A stretch of 64,000 nt of DNA from Cordylochernes scorpioides (Eukaryota > Arthropoda > Arachnida > Pseudoscorpiones > Chernetidae). The stretch's first letter is position 1. Each line of letters opens with the position of its first letter. The stretch is from the NCBI GenBank assembly GCA_030710605.1, contig CP092882.1, positions 2,561,319 to 2,625,318 of the forward strand. The letters are read 5' to 3'. This document shows, one piece after another, positions 44,477 through 55,955 of this stretch. Below the pieces are notes generated by a model. It worked only from the letters and a program-made list of their open reading frames with translations, ran no database searches and was not told where the DNA came from. Both the position numbers and the translations under genes were made by a program.

Positions 44477-44633
44477 ACGGTCACCTCTCCCGTCAAAATA
44501 GACGCTTAAACTAAACGTCATCTATTGTCTTGTCTCTATTGGCTTTGTCACTAACCCGAGTCCGGTAGTTCGAGGAGGTCAATAGATGGCGCATTTAGTT
44601 TTAGCTTCTATATTTTGACGGGAGAGGCGACAC
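44477..44633. mobile_element. Family A element, short intact copy
   Basis: Left tip TCACCTCTCCCGTCAAAATA, right tip TATTTTGACGGGAGAGGCGA; about 157 bp. Both arms carry an AGATGGCG-like word (44584-44592 and CGTCATCT on the left). Confidence 0.8.
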
Positions 44634-44884
44634 AGTTATTTTTGACTTATAAATGAAGAAGTTTGTTTCTGTGTTTGATTCACATAATAACTCTGACTTA
44701 ATCAGATGAAAACTCTGACACGAGGCGCCGCGTTATTTTTACCACGATAATCCTCAATGAATTGACCAACAGGAAACCAAGGGAAAGTCACCAAACTATG
44801 GATTGGTCGTTTGGAGGAACCAGGAGGCACACCAGGACTGATTCTCTGTGTGGATATCACATCTGTAAATGAACTTTGTTTTTG

Positions 44885-45190
44885 CTTTTCTCTTATACAC
44901 GTGGTACAGGCCATGATAATCATGGTGAGTAGAAGTAGACGACTGCTTTTACTGTAAGTACACCACATGTCTACACATCTGAAAAGCAGTTCGACTTTGC
45001 ACTTACAAATGTGCCAGAACCCCGTTTGGTTACTTGCATTCGCTGGTGGGGTTGGACTTCTGCAAGAATCGGGGGCCATTAGAGCATATTTTTTTAAATC
45101 AGAAAAAAGTGCCCAATGCGGGAATCGAACTCGGGTCGTAGCGGTCGAAAACCAACGGTTTAGACCATCCTTCCACCAATCCCCAATCAC
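44885..45190 (-). repeat. tRNA-derived SINE-like element, family D
   Basis: On the - strand the head GGTCTAAACCGTTGGTTTTC, GACCGCTACGACCC and GAGTTCGATTCCCGC contains a convincing B box. It is followed by a body with CCCCGATTCTTGCAGAAGTC, CTGGCACATTTGTAAGTGC and CATGATTATCATGGCC. Near-identical organisation at 50950-51250 and a headless fragment at 24112 support a family of about 300 bp. Short open frames across it are shadows. Confidence 0.75.
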
Positions 45191-45639
45191 AGCACGCACA
45201 CCCCAAGACAGAAGGAAACATTGACCGCCGTAAAAAGTCCCGACCAATATTGTGCAGCCAGCAATCTCGGACCGGAAAGATCAAAGCGCCAACACATCAA
45301 AGAATTTTGTAATTTTTGTGAGAGGGGAGTGGAATCAGTAATACAATTATATCTCCACCAATCACTATATTTGATCAATCAGCTTTAATTTATTAAACGA
45401 AAGGGATTTGATAGGATTGCCGTCGAATCTAACCGTTGGTTTTCATTTTTTAAAGTGTTCCTTGTGAAAAGGGAAATAAACATTTCCTTCGTGTTTTCTC
45501 AAGGCGATATTAATCAAACCTTTATCCGATTGAATTTTTGGGCGGTTCTGGAGTCATATACTCTAGCTATTGCTCATACACTGGTCCTGTTTATGCAAAT
45601 CTCGAGGATGAAAATTGGTACCGCGAGTGTACTACTTGA

Positions 45640-45738
45640 GCGACATGTGATGGAAACAGCCTGACGCGTCTTTTCTTTAAATTTACATATAGATGGCGCT
45701 TAGTTTTAAACGTCTATTTTGACGGGAGAGGAAACCTT
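45640..45738 (+). mobile_element. Family A element, right half
   Basis: AGATGGCGCTTAGTTTTAAA and CGTCTATTTTGACGGGAGAG match the right arm of 15248-15529. Confidence 0.6.
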
Positions 45739-45894
45739 TATATTGATGGACCAATATTCTACCGTTAAAATTTCTATTTATATTTCGGCCATAGATTTAG
45801 CCACGCCATTTTTACAGCTAAACAATTCTTTGGAAAATTTGGAAGATTACATTCGATGTCTTGTGAATATCATGAAACCAAAGCCTTTCCTTGA

Positions 45895-46055
45895 CTGCAA
45901 AGTGTCATAGTCCCAAACCAAAGTCTCCAGGCTTCTCAATTTGCCAAAGCTGATGTTGTGTCTTTGTCACCGGCCCAAGTCCGCTAGTTTGCGGAGACTT
46001 TCAATAAATGGTGCTTAGTTTTAGCGTCTATTTTAACGGAAGAGAGGCGATTTAT
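45895..46055 (+). mobile_element. Family A element, right half
   Basis: GTTGTGTCTTTGTCACCGGC and TAGCGTCTATTTTAACGGAA; the left tip is not found nearby. Confidence 0.6.
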
Positions 46056-46120
46056 TTTCTTGTGGTTGGTATCCCACCCCCCTCCAAACCACTTTTTCGG
46101 GGGGATATTAAATTAGAAAG

Positions 46121-46220
46121 AAAATGTCACATCCCCTGCCAAAATGGACGCTAATTCTAGGGGCCATCTATTGACCGTCTCTGCAATGTAGCAGGCTCGA
46201 GTTGGTGGGAAAGTCCCAAC
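46121..46220 (+). mobile_element. Family A element, left half
   Basis: TGTCACATCCCCTGCCAAAA then GGCCATCTATTGACCGTCTC; diverged. Confidence 0.55.
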
Positions 46221-47130
46221 ACTCGCCGCCTTTGCCAGTCCCAAGCCCGGATGGAGGAGGGGGAGCAGTAACAAGCTCACTAAATAACCTGGGTTCAACT
46301 GGTCCGGCTGATAGTACCAGCTGTAAGGTCTCCTATAACACAGCAGCGTCTGTACATGGCGACTGTTCCTCATGTCAGAGGAGGCCATTTCATATCGGAG
46401 CTAAGTCAGTGGCCTGCTACTGTGCTCCCGGTCTTAATGACAAATTCAGACGCATTATACTTCACTCAATCACGATGGTTGTCCTTTATTATCTTTAGAG
46501 GACTTTGCTCTTGAAATCCAAAACGATAGGAAGTCTGACTGACGTAGGTAAAATATCCAGTTCACAATAACGTTTCATTCCGGTCAAGAAAGAGCATGAA
46601 GCAGGGAATGTTCGGTTTAACCATTTAAATCGACAACTTTTTAAATTTTCTCGTTCCTTCCTCCACCAATTTTTAATCTCCATTCCTATCTAATTTCTGG
46701 CAATAAAATTTGTCCCATCAAACCCAGGAAATGTAAAACATATTTCTGAAAAATGAAATCCGAGCACATACCGCTCACATCGCACATCTGCACTTACTGC
46801 TGTATGAATGTAGTTAACACACACCTCTGGGACATGTTGTTCTAAACCTTTTTTTTTTTTTGTAAACAATACCAAAGTATGATGATGTTGCTGCTTTGTC
46901 AGGAGAGTTATGTAAAAACGGACGCTAACTGGAACAACAAACGGTCTGCTACTAAAATTGAATAATTAGGGATATATATAGAAATCTCAAAATAGACACC
47001 AAACTATATTCAAATAAAACCTAAACATAATAAATCTTAAGAGTATGTAAATCAAATAAACAAACCACGCTACAATATAATACATAGGCTGTAGTCACAG
47101 AGATTGTTTTGAATAACTGTAACCCATCAA
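46221..47130 (+). other. Intron 2; no gene seen
   Basis: AT-rich, with a poly(T) run near 46850. No repeat family was recognised. Confidence 0.5.
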
Positions 47131-47139
47131 ACATGATGC

Positions 47140-47290
47140 AACAATGCATTCACTACTGATGAGCCAAACCCTCTCATTCAATAACTCATATCATTGCAGT
47201 AAGGTCTGTAGAGATAATATTTGATGATATTTAAAAGAAACATATTGCCAGTAAATTTATTTGTGTAAAATTTTAACGATAGATGGCAAT
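47140..47290 (-). mobile_element. Family B element, fragment
   Basis: TTCACTACTGATGAGCCAAA, CATTGCAGTAAGGTCTGTAG and GATAGATGGCAATT; resembles the sequence at 24700 inverted. Confidence 0.6.
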
Positions 47291-47361
47291 TACATTTAAT
47301 TTACTAATGCATATAGTTTCTCTCTTTTATTATAAAGTGTATATATAGAACTTTAACACAA

Positions 47362-47956
47362 AGCAATAACGCGCCATCTATACATATAAAATAAAAGGAT
47401 TTAAAAGCGCGAATGTTTCCTTTATACATAAAACGAACTTCTACTGTCCTTACTGCGATGAAAAATATATTGGGAGGGCCTGGCTCATCAGTGGTGAACC
47501 CTCCCAGCGGTTTCGCCAATTTAATCCACCAGACCGCTTCTCAGAGCTCTAATACTGTATTGGATCATTCTGCTTTTATATGCTACACTGAAGGATGGAA
47601 TCTTAGAAATGGTTTTCAAGTAAACTATGGACATAAGCTTATAGGACAGTAGAATTACATTCAAATATTTGCTTCGAGCAATGCTCTTCAGCAAACTATA
47701 AAGACAAGGCCATTAGGAATAGATTAACACAAAGCAAGATTCCATCCTTCAGTGTAGCATATAAAAGCAGAATGATCCAATACAGTATTAGAGCTCTGAG
47801 AAGCGGTCTGGTGGATTAAATTGGCGAAACCGCTGGGAGGGTTCACCACTGATGAGCCAGGCCCTCCCAATATATTTTTCATCGCAGTAAGGACATTAGA
47901 AGTTCGTTTTATGTATAAAGGAAACATTCGCGCTTTTAAATCCTTTTATTTTATAT
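47362..47956. mobile_element. Two family B elements in inverted orientation (large fold-back)
   Basis: A full unit runs 47438-47653 between TTCTACTGTCC and GGACAGTAGAA. An inverted second copy at about 47740-47945 pairs with its left part over about 190 bases (GGTTTCGCCAATTTAATCC and its inverse). GCGCCATCT lies at 47371-47379. Confidence 0.85.
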
Positions 47957-47964
47957 AGAACTTT

Positions 47965-48140
47965 ATATTTTAGAAAATTTCGGACCAGTAGGTAACACCC
48001 TCGATTCCCGACAGTCATCAACCGGGATTGAATCCCACGTTAACATTTTGTTTAATATGTGAATAACCTTCACATTCATTGTTGCAATTATCATATACTA
48101 GATTGTTCTTGTTGAGCGGTACCTAATAAAGTGATTTTAA
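47965..48140 (+). repeat. tRNA-derived SINE-like element, family F, copy 2
   Basis: GGGATTGAATCCCACGTTAA is a B-box-like word, followed by TTTAATATGTGAATAACCTT and TTGAGCGGTACCTAATAAAG, parallel to 12416-12560. Confidence 0.5.
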
Positions 48141-48184
48141 AACAAGGAATCAGAAAATTAATATTTGTACAGTCATATTATATG

Positions 48185-48305
48185 ATTTGGCGAAGCTGCT
48201 GGGAGGATTCGCCATTGATGAGCCAAGCCCTCCCAATTATTTTTCCATCGCAGTAAGGACAGTAGAAGTTTGTTTTGTGTGAAGAAAAAACATGCGTTCC
48301 TTAAT
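48185..48305 (-). mobile_element. Family B element, fragment
   Basis: GGCGAAGCTGCTGGGAGGAT, GATGAGCCAAGCCCTCCCAA and CGCAGTAAGGACAGTAGAAG. Confidence 0.65.
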
Positions 48306-48388
48306 GCTTTCATTTCTTAGTCACTTTATATAAAATACCAGTGAAATATTCTGTGTGAAAAGTTGGGTTTTTTTTATAAAGAGGGAAA

Positions 48389-48468
48389 GAAAGCTTTCGA
48401 CATAGAACTCTTCGACGAGTCTCCCATTGAAGGAAGGATGTTGAAGAGATTGTGGCTCGAAAGCTTTC
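48389..48468. other. Inverted pair of GA-hairpin-GAAA motifs
   Basis: The - strand motif (48389-48419: GTCGAAGAG ... GTCGAAAGCTTTC) faces the + strand motif (48440-48468: GTTGAAGAGATTGTGGCTCG, AAAGC), so the pair forms a small palindrome. Confidence 0.4.
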
Positions 48469-49074
48469 TTCCCTTTTTTTCTGAATAACAAACAAGAAAG
48501 GGGGTTTCCCACTCGGTTTTTTTCAAACTTATTTAATAGAAGATTATAACGAGCCATTTTTTATGGAATCTCCTTAATTACCCTTTTTTATATATTTCTG
48601 TTTAGCACTACAAAAATTTGGTCAAAAACCTTTTTTGTTATTCTCAGAATCGTCTGCAGGAGGCCGGGGAAAGATTCGACAAAAACTCACAATTAAGTCC
48701 GCAGGGAATCCACGGCTATCTGTTTAATATTAAAATTTTATATAGAAGTCGGTTTTGTCTTTTAGAAAAATTATTTTTTTTTGTTGTTTTTCTGAAAAAT
48801 GTTGAAATTTAATTAAAGAATCTGGTCCCATTTTATAATACGGTAAATAATATCTTCCCCCCTTCCTTATTTTCTTCACCAAATATTTTCTCCCAGTTTT
48901 TCTTTTCCATTTCTCGTTTACTCCAATTCATAATGTGAAGTAATGGACCATACATAGCACTGAAAAATTCTTTTTATTTCTTGTGGGGAAAATTAACTTC
49001 TCGGTTTTTTTAAATGCCACAATCAATGCATTTTGTTTTCATCATATTTGCGTGAAACACAAGAATTCTCTGCG

Positions 49075-49102
49075 CTGACGAGGGCAAACAGTCCGAAAGG
49101 CG
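49075..49102 (+). other. Hammerhead-like core motif
   Basis: CTGACGA, stem GGGC, loop AAACA, stem GTCC (one G-T pair), then GAAAGGCG. Both conserved blocks of a hammerhead core, CUGANGA and GAAA, are exact. A third stem with a cleavage triplet was not identified. Confidence 0.5.
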
Positions 49103-49149
49103 TTTGTGGATGGCTTTTCTTGATTTATTAAGAAATTGGGTTGGCCAAA

Positions 49150-49215
49150 TATCAGGGAACAGGCTAAATCAATGTTTAGTTGATTTCTGTTCCACTAGAT
49201 GGCGCTCTGCCATCC
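49150..49215 (+). repeat. Family G repeat
   Basis: AAATCAATGTTTAGTTGATT and GTTCCACTAGATGGCGCTCT. It follows the ribozyme-like motif at 49075 by about 60 bases. Confidence 0.7.
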
Positions 49216-49551
49216 AAAAAGCACATGTGCCCCTGGTCAGGATATGTCTTCTTTGTTTTTAAGAATTCTTATGTAAGAAGGTGCCATAACAACATAGCTT
49301 TGACAGATTGAGGCGACAGTCTGTGTATACTATGGGTGCGAGCTATGTCCCTCATCAGTACAGGGGCGTCCTACGGGATATACAACCAGTCAAATCTACC
49401 GCTGTTCAAACTGGCAAAGTGCTGCGGCCATTTTGTACCTGAATATCTCCTTTCCACCAAAAATATACAACTTTTTATACTTTTTGAAAATAGAGAAATC
49501 CCTATTCAAATAATTAGATAATAAATTTTTGTATTGTACAAAATGTAATAC

Positions 49552-49593
49552 CTTGACACAAGGCTTTGGCGTTCGGCCAACCGAAATATTGGC
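49552..49593 (+). other. GA-hairpin-GAAA motif (ribozyme-like)
   Basis: CTTGACACAAGGCT, stem TTGGC, loop GTTCG, stem GCCAA, then CCGAAATATTGGC. Confidence 0.45.
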
Positions 49594-49599
49594 AAATAA

Positions 49600-50550
49600 A
49601 TATTTTTATTCAATATTTGCCTTTCTATTATCTAACTTTGTATATATTTTTAAAATATCAATTTAGCATCCATATTTAAAATATGGAAGTCATTCAAAAC
49701 TTTCTCCCAACCATTTGTTTATCTCTGAAGGTTTGTTCATAGTCCTGTATAGTACTAATCTGGAGCTTATTCTTTTTTTTTTCAGAGGTAAATATTTTTA
49801 TTTCAGCTGGCTGCATTCTCCTTTACAATAGCTAAATTACATAGATATTTTATATTTTAAAACAATATATTTGTGGACATCCGTCAATGGTAATTTATGC
49901 AAATAGCTTAAAGAGATATATGTTAATGAGGAAAACTACACACAGAGCTATTTAACAATTCTATATAGTCTACTTCCCCCACGTTGTATTTGTTGTATCA
50001 ACAGTTGTGGGTTATAACTTTGTAGTTTAATCTTTGTTCCATTACCGGGTGTTCGTGACTTCACTCTTCAATCTTCCGCCCGGCTTTCTTACAGGTTCTC
50101 TTTGCCGGTCATTCCTACTTCTAGACTATTCCACATAGGCTCCTTCCACCATCTCCTGAAGAGAGGTTCGCCCCAATCATTCCATCTGATGATGGGGTCA
50201 TAGTGGCTAATCATGTTAGAGTCTCATTCATATTCTGAATATTTCAGTTTTTTCGGAATAGCTTTAGCGCTCATCTCAAGTTGTTCGAGCTTGTTTTTCT
50301 TAAAGTACGTAAGGCTCTGAGCCGCCATCAGAGAACACTCAATCTCTCGTGGCCGCGGTCTAGGCAGATCCCTAGCTACATAGGCTCTATTTCGAGATTC
50401 TTCACACTTCCTTCACTTACCACATATAACTATGCAAATCAGATTATCCGAAATGGTACAAGAGATCATATGGAAGACACATCATGTGATGAACTTGTGA
50501 TTGTATTATGTGTGACTAATATTTTACCGCATTTATAAACCTTGGTAAAG
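49600..50550 (+). other. Intron 2; no gene seen
   Basis: AT-rich, followed by a GC-richer patch at 50040-50400 with no recognisable coding content. Confidence 0.45.
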
Positions 50551-50560
50551 ATTTATTTAC

Positions 50561-50599
50561 CAATATTTCGGTTGGTTAACCGCTAACCTTTGACAAGGC
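50561..50599 (-). other. GA-hairpin-GAAA motif, inverted copy
   Basis: On the - strand CCTTGTCAAAGGTTAGCGGT then TAACCAACCGAAATATTGG, with a GGTT/AACC stem. Confidence 0.4.
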
Positions 50600-50949
50600 A
50601 TACCAATGTCTTTATTGTATATAAACAAACTCAGCGTATGTGATAAGAGAGACAACAACTCTACCATATAAACCTATTCTACATAAAACCTCTTCATAAC
50701 ATTCTTTGATTAGAAAATTGTAGACTTAAGAACATCCTCCAGCAAAGAAAATAATATTTTCCTATCAAAGGTATCACATTGATTAATTTTGGGCAGAACC
50801 AAACCAACTTTGTGTGTACCTGAATAAATGGAAGCTAGGTTCAGGAGAATTCGTCCTAAGACTGGTGGTGCCTCCTCCATGGGGATCAACCCATAGTCTG
50901 TCTGGTGGTTGCTATGGTGCTGTACTGTGATGGTCATTCCGCATGTTTT

Positions 50950-51250
50950 TTATCCTTAATACACGTGGTACATGCCATGATAATCATGGTGGGTAGTATG
51001 CGACTGCTTATACTGTAAGTACACCACATGTCTACACATGTTAAAAGCAGTTCGACTTTGCACTTACAAATGTGCCAGAGCCCCGTTTGGTTACTTGCAC
51101 TCGCTGGTGGGGTTGGACTTTTGCAAGAATCGGGGGCCATTCGGAGAATTTTTTAAAATTATAAAATAGTACCCAATGCGGGATTCGAGCCCAGGTTGTA
51201 GCGGTCGAAAACCAACGGTTTAGACCACCCTCCACCGACCCCCATGTAGA
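50950..51250 (-). repeat. tRNA-derived SINE-like element, family D, copy 2
   Basis: Same layout as 44885-45190. The head has GGTCTAAACCGTTGGTTTTC and GGGCTCGAATCCCGC (B box); the body includes CATGATTATCATGGCATG. Confidence 0.75.
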
Positions 51251-51516
51251 CTCTACCAACCTCCCACTATTCAAGCTGACACAACATATCATAGTTGTAG
51301 ATTGAACTGGCGAAACGGCTGGAAGAATTCACCCCTGATGAGTCCTTAAGTTCAGCGATTGTAGAAAATTTTCTGCTTCACATATTTATTTCAATTACGC
51401 ATATTTTAAAAATATATATGTTCAACCCGCATTATCTATTCAGAATTTGCTTAGAATCTTAGTTATGCGTAAAATTTAGATTTGCATAACTCATTTGCAT
51501 AATTCTTCAAATTGAA

Positions 51517-51760
51517 GATACTTCGGTCAGTAAATATTTTTTATTACCTCGACGTTTCGACAAAAATATTTTGTCCTCGTCAGGAGCGAACAATAATTAA
51601 AACATTTGGCAAAGCGTTAAAAATGATTAGAATAATGTTTTAATTTTTGTTCGCTGACGAGGACAAAATATTTTTGTCGAAACGTCGAGACAATAAAAAA
51701 TATTTACTGGCCAAAGTATCTTTTATTTGAAGAACTATGAATTCCGGCCAGGCAGCCTCT
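51517..51760. repeat. Penelope-type fold-back with two inverted hammerhead-like cores
   Basis: The left arm contains the - strand core (51549-51583) and the right arm the + strand core (51654-51690). The core reads CTGACGAG, stem GACAAAA, loop TAT, stem TTTTGTC, GAAACGTCGAG. Outer arms carry ACTGGCCAAAGTATCTT and GGCCAGGCAGCCTCTATTTT. The segment between the arms is about 60 bp. Confidence 0.7.
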
Positions 51761-51911
51761 ATTTTTACGATAATTTGCATAAATTATTTATTTTGCATAT
51801 TTGAAGAGAGGTAAGTGATATCAACTATATTACGAGAACTCTATTTACTCACCATGTTCAACATGACCTGTCCACCCAACCCTGGTTCATGTCTGACGTG
51901 ATGGACTGCAG

Positions 51912-52103
51912 GCGTACCGCTCCGGCATGTACGGCCGGCGCTACCAGTGGATCATCGCCGGGCTGTACCGGGACCACTGGTGGAAGATCCGGGACCCCGG
52001 GCTGTCCTGTACCGTGGCCGAGCTGGAGACTGCGCTGGACGGCTACCTGGCCACTGACGTCCTGCCTCTCAGCTTCACGCCGGACATCACCGTGTCTGGA
52101 CTG
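51912..52103 (+). CDS. GABA-B receptor subunit, exon c (64 codons)
   Basis: Begins after CTGCAG| with AYRSGMYGRRYQWIIAGLYR and runs through DHWWKIRDPGLSCTVAELET to LPLSFTPDITVSGL, ending CTG|GTAGGT. It is phase 0 at both ends. The MYG-YQWII..Y signature, the WW aromatic pair and the cysteine in LSCTV are characteristic of the second lobe of metabotropic GABA receptor Venus-flytrap domains, and ITVSG precedes the TP-EY-YE helix encoded by the next exon. GC content is much higher than in the flanks. The residues are closer to R2/R3-type than to R1-type subunits, by recall and not by search. Confidence 0.94.
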
Positions 52104-53650
52104 GTAGGTCGCCTTGTTGGGTTGTCCTGTTGGGTCACCTTGTTGGGTTTTGTTGTTGGGTCACCTTTTATTGGCTAAGAGGTAATCTTGTTAGACTGAT
52201 GGGTTACCATAACGGGCTGAGAGGTCATCTCTATAGACTTGTAAATCACTTTTATAAACAAGCAAGTCAATTTAATAATCGAAGAGAGAGATCCCTTTCT
52301 TCAGTCACTGACTGTTCCTCTGGTCAAGTACCTCTGACTTGTTTTATTGGATTATCGGTAAGGCCAGGTAAGTTATTCGTGGCCGAAAAAATCCCTTCAG
52401 TCGGTCCAATTCTGGCTGAATCTGTTCTGACGCCGGGATACGCCGGTAGTTCGACATTTCTTGGAGTCAGAGGGCGTCGCTGAAGTATATAAGTTACCTC
52501 CACGTGCTGGTGCATTCTTTAAACGCACACGTGCCGCGCGGGTTCATGGGATTGTTATCTTATGGTAGTCATTCCAGAGTGGTTCTTCCTCGATGTTCGA
52601 GCTAAGATGGAGAAAGTTAAGTATTTTTCATTGATGTACTTTTTTATTTTGCTTTTGTACGAGAAAACATGTGAATAATTTTATTTTTTCAAATTGGACG
52701 ATCTTTATAAAAACGTTTCTAAATGTGAATCCTTCTCCAGAAGTGTATGACTCTAAAAGTGGCGTTATATTGAAAAGAAAAATTATTTTGCGAACAAAAA
52801 AGACGTTTTTTCCCCTGAGTGGGTACTTATTGATATGTCCGTGTCGGACGACTGTCCCAATATGAGGCCTATATATGCAGATAGGTGGGATATGCATTTA
52901 AACCGGGTACAGGAAATTGCTGCGATATTACACGGCACACCTGAATGCTGAGTGATGCTAGCTCCTTTTTATGCGGGAGCTCGAGTGAGCCTCTATCGGA
53001 AAAAAAATATATTCCGCCAAGGATTATTTTCTATTTATTCATTTTTTCTTCCACGGAGTCTTTTACATCGATCCATCAGAGTGTTTGAAACAGTTTTATA
53101 ATTTGTTTCTGAACGAATTATATCCTTGAAGGATTTTTTGCTATCTCTAAGTGTAATATTTCAAGAAATATTTTTGACTAGAATTTTTATATTTTTAAAA
53201 TTATATGGTGGTACAAGAATATTCTCTATTACCCACAAGGTACATGTGTATAAAAAGGGGCACGTCTCCCTTTAAAATGTTCTAATGCACTATTAAATGA
53301 AGAGGTGGCACTTATAGTACCCGAGTTCCATATCTCACTTCAACATTATTTTTCACGGCACAAATATTCGGTCTACGAACGGATCTAGAACATTCTAACC
53401 CTTCTTGGTGATTATCATGATATTGGTTTCCTGATCTCTCCCTTTGTATAGATGAGAGGATTTGGCCGAGTAGAGGCTTGATCTATTGTTTCTACAAATT
53501 GTTTTATTGCCAAAATATTGTTGCACAAGTCATTTCTCTGCTCTGGGGGTTTCACCCCACAAACTGACAGAAGTTGACTTCATATATGTTCTAAAACGTA
53601 CCCACTTACGGGGTTAGCTTTTCTTGATCAATAAAGAATGGGTATTTGGT
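52104..53650 (+). other. Intron 3, left part; no other gene seen
   Basis: It begins with a GTTGGGT-rich stretch (52110-52210). The remainder is AT-rich. No repeat family was recognised apart from a GCACGTCTCCCTTTAAAATG fragment near 53260 that recalls family A. Confidence 0.5.
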
Positions 53651-53659
53651 CAATTCTGG

Positions 53660-53745
53660 AATATTCAAAAATCAGCTATTAGTTGATATTTATTCCGAAA
53701 GATGGCGCAAGTCATCAGCAACCTTTAGTTGCACGATCAGGATTT
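53660..53745 (+). repeat. Family G repeat
   Basis: AGTTGATATTTATTCCGAAA, AGATGGCGCAAGTCATCAGC and GTTGCACGATCAGG. Confidence 0.7.
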
Positions 53746-54014
53746 CTTGATTTATTTATGTTGTTTTGTTGTTAGTGTCCATCAAGTCGACACTCTATGG
53801 ACTTTAGCAATAAATGTCCTTTATAATCGAGGGTTCAGAATGGGTTTAGTTGAGGAATGATATCAACTGTCGGTTTTGACCGCCACGACCCACACTGGGC
53901 ACTTTTGCTGAACAAATTATTGCTTGAATGGGCTCCGATTCTTGTGAAAGTTCAACCCACCAGTGAAATCAGACAGCTCTAGAACCTTGTAGGTGTAGAA
54001 GCCGAACTGTCATC

Positions 54015-54075
54015 TACCTGTGTAGACATGTGGTGCACTTGCATCAACTACCAACCATGATTATCATGGCCCGTG
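54015..54075 (+). repeat. SINE-like family D, short fragment
   Basis: GTGTAGACATGTGGTGCACT and CCATGATTATCATGGCCCGT; opposite orientation to the other copies. Confidence 0.6.
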
Positions 54076-54141
54076 ACAGATAAGTAGGGATTCCAGAAAT
54101 ATTTGTAATGGATCATCTATTCTATAGGTAGGTAGAGACCA

Positions 54142-54735
54142 TCTACTTATATATTTGCCTTATTCTGTCTGTTTGTCTGTTTGTCTGAAGCTCACGGATA
54201 GAATGCGCGCTCATTGGCTGCAAGGGAACACGTGTCCTCCCTGCCCCCCTCTAGACAACCCTGTTATTCAAAAACCATACATCCAATCGCCATGAAATTC
54301 TGGGATATTATTAGGTATATCCCCGGAAAGGTTTTCGAAAAATAATTTCTTGAATATCTTGAATATCCTTAGAGTTATTTGCAGAATTGTAGATGTAACT
54401 CGCAAGCAGCGCCGCCAGACGGTGATAGGCTTAAACTTGCTGCTCCACCCCTGTTGACCTTGGGTCGTCGTGTGAGTCACAGCATGATGCAACAAAAAAC
54501 ACTCTCTCTGGGGATTGCGGCGTCAACAACCTGTAAGTTTGTGCCTCTCTCATAAACCTGTCTATACAGACCACCCTGTCTATAGCGACCACTCTAGACA
54601 ACCCTGTTATCAGCTGTGTGATACATCCACCTGTCTATACAGACCACCCTGTTAATAGCGACCACCCAAGTCAACGTTTTTAGAATATATTCGCACTCGG
54701 GTAAACCCCGGGCGTTGCCCGGGCCATTCGTCTAG
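54142..54735 (+). mobile_element. Non-autonomous Helitron
   Basis: Starts TCTACTTATATATTTGCC after an A. It carries about one and a half units of the 72-bp repeat found at 10245-11130 and ends with the CCGGGCGTTGCCCGG hairpin, then CTAG before a T. Both ends match the - strand copy at 10062-11240, so the two define one family with different repeat numbers. Confidence 0.85.
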
Positions 54736-55742
54736 TTGTTACATATCCGACGACCTGCACGTTCATTTCAACACTGGGTGAGCGAGCTTCTTCAGCGCGC
54801 GTCTCTTTGGCCTAGAAATATTCTTACTGCCCGGGTTCTCGCAGAAAATACGTCGAAACAACTTTAATTTTAATGTTCTCGTATAGCCTCATCCAGTTTG
54901 TCCCTAAATAACTGCGCTCTAACAGTTAAAGGAAAGAAAACACAGTCGGAACAGCGAAGATGTAGATTGGTATGTATTATGTAAATAAATTATGCAAATT
55001 TGGCTTAGATGTTCTTATATGCCGCTCTGTGTATTTAATCTCTGTATCGGAGGAAGTACCATATCATCCGTCAGTTCACAGAGTTGTCAAGATGTGAGAA
55101 AGTTTTCCAAATGACACCAAGGGGTTTACCGCCCACAGAACAACTGGCACGGGGCCAAACCATCGGTAACCGTTTTTTAAAAACAAGATTTTTCCCTCGG
55201 CGGGTAAAAAAGATGTTTATTATTTTTCCATTAGAAGGTTTTGCCTTTCCTTTCCTTTTTTCCCCTCCGTATTTCTCCCTTCCCTCCATTAGACACATTC
55301 CTTCATTAACTTCTGCCATGGGAGATAACCTCTAGACACTTCACTTTTTTATTTTTCAAATGGCTCGAAGCCTTTTTTTCTCTTTCTCGAGTTTTTTTTT
55401 TTTCTATTCGGTACAGAACCTGAGTCGATAGGATGACCTGAAAATAATTGCGGCATCTCTAGAGCGCCGAATATTTTATTATTTATAATCAGTAACTATG
55501 TAAATTAAAACTTATTTGCATATTACCTCTATTTCCATATTCCAATCTTCCATCCTGAATTTAATTACCTTTGAGACACTAATTGAGGCCCTGAGAAAAA
55601 TATCCTTTTTTCAAAGCTCAAAAAAGTGAAAAAATAATTTTGTTTATTTTAGCATTATTTGTTTTATTATATTGCAACGTTACTGAATATGTTTATGTAA
55701 ATATAACCTGAATTTTCCCTGGTTGATTAATTATTTTAAAAA
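54736..55742 (+). other. Intron 3; no gene seen
   Basis: AT-rich with homopolymer runs (55380-55405). An open frame near 55084-55335 exists on both strands but has no family resemblance. Confidence 0.45.
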
Positions 55743-55955
55743 CTCACCTCTCCCGTCAAATTAGACGCAAATATTATCTCCATCCATTCTGACGATTCTC
55801 TTGTGGACCTTATGAAACCACCTAGGGCGGAAGGCGTTCTGAATTCTCCGAATCTGGTGTTGTGGCCATCTACCCGAGTCTACTGGATTGTAGAGAATAT
55901 TAATAAGTGATGGTGCTTAGTTTTTAAGTCTGTTTTTTTATACAGATGAGGTGGC
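55743..55955. mobile_element. Family A element, diverged copy
   Basis: CTCACCTCTCCCGTCAAATT at the left; TGGTGCTTAGTTTTTAAGTC and TACAGATGAGGTGGCC at the right. Confidence 0.6.

Noticed and set aside
44702-45247. 181-codon open frame on the - strand
   Set aside because: It spans the SINE-like family D, and its homologue at 50950 is broken at different places; no coding conservation.
55084-55335. 83-codon open frame
   Set aside because: Open on both strands, low complexity, no recognisable motif.
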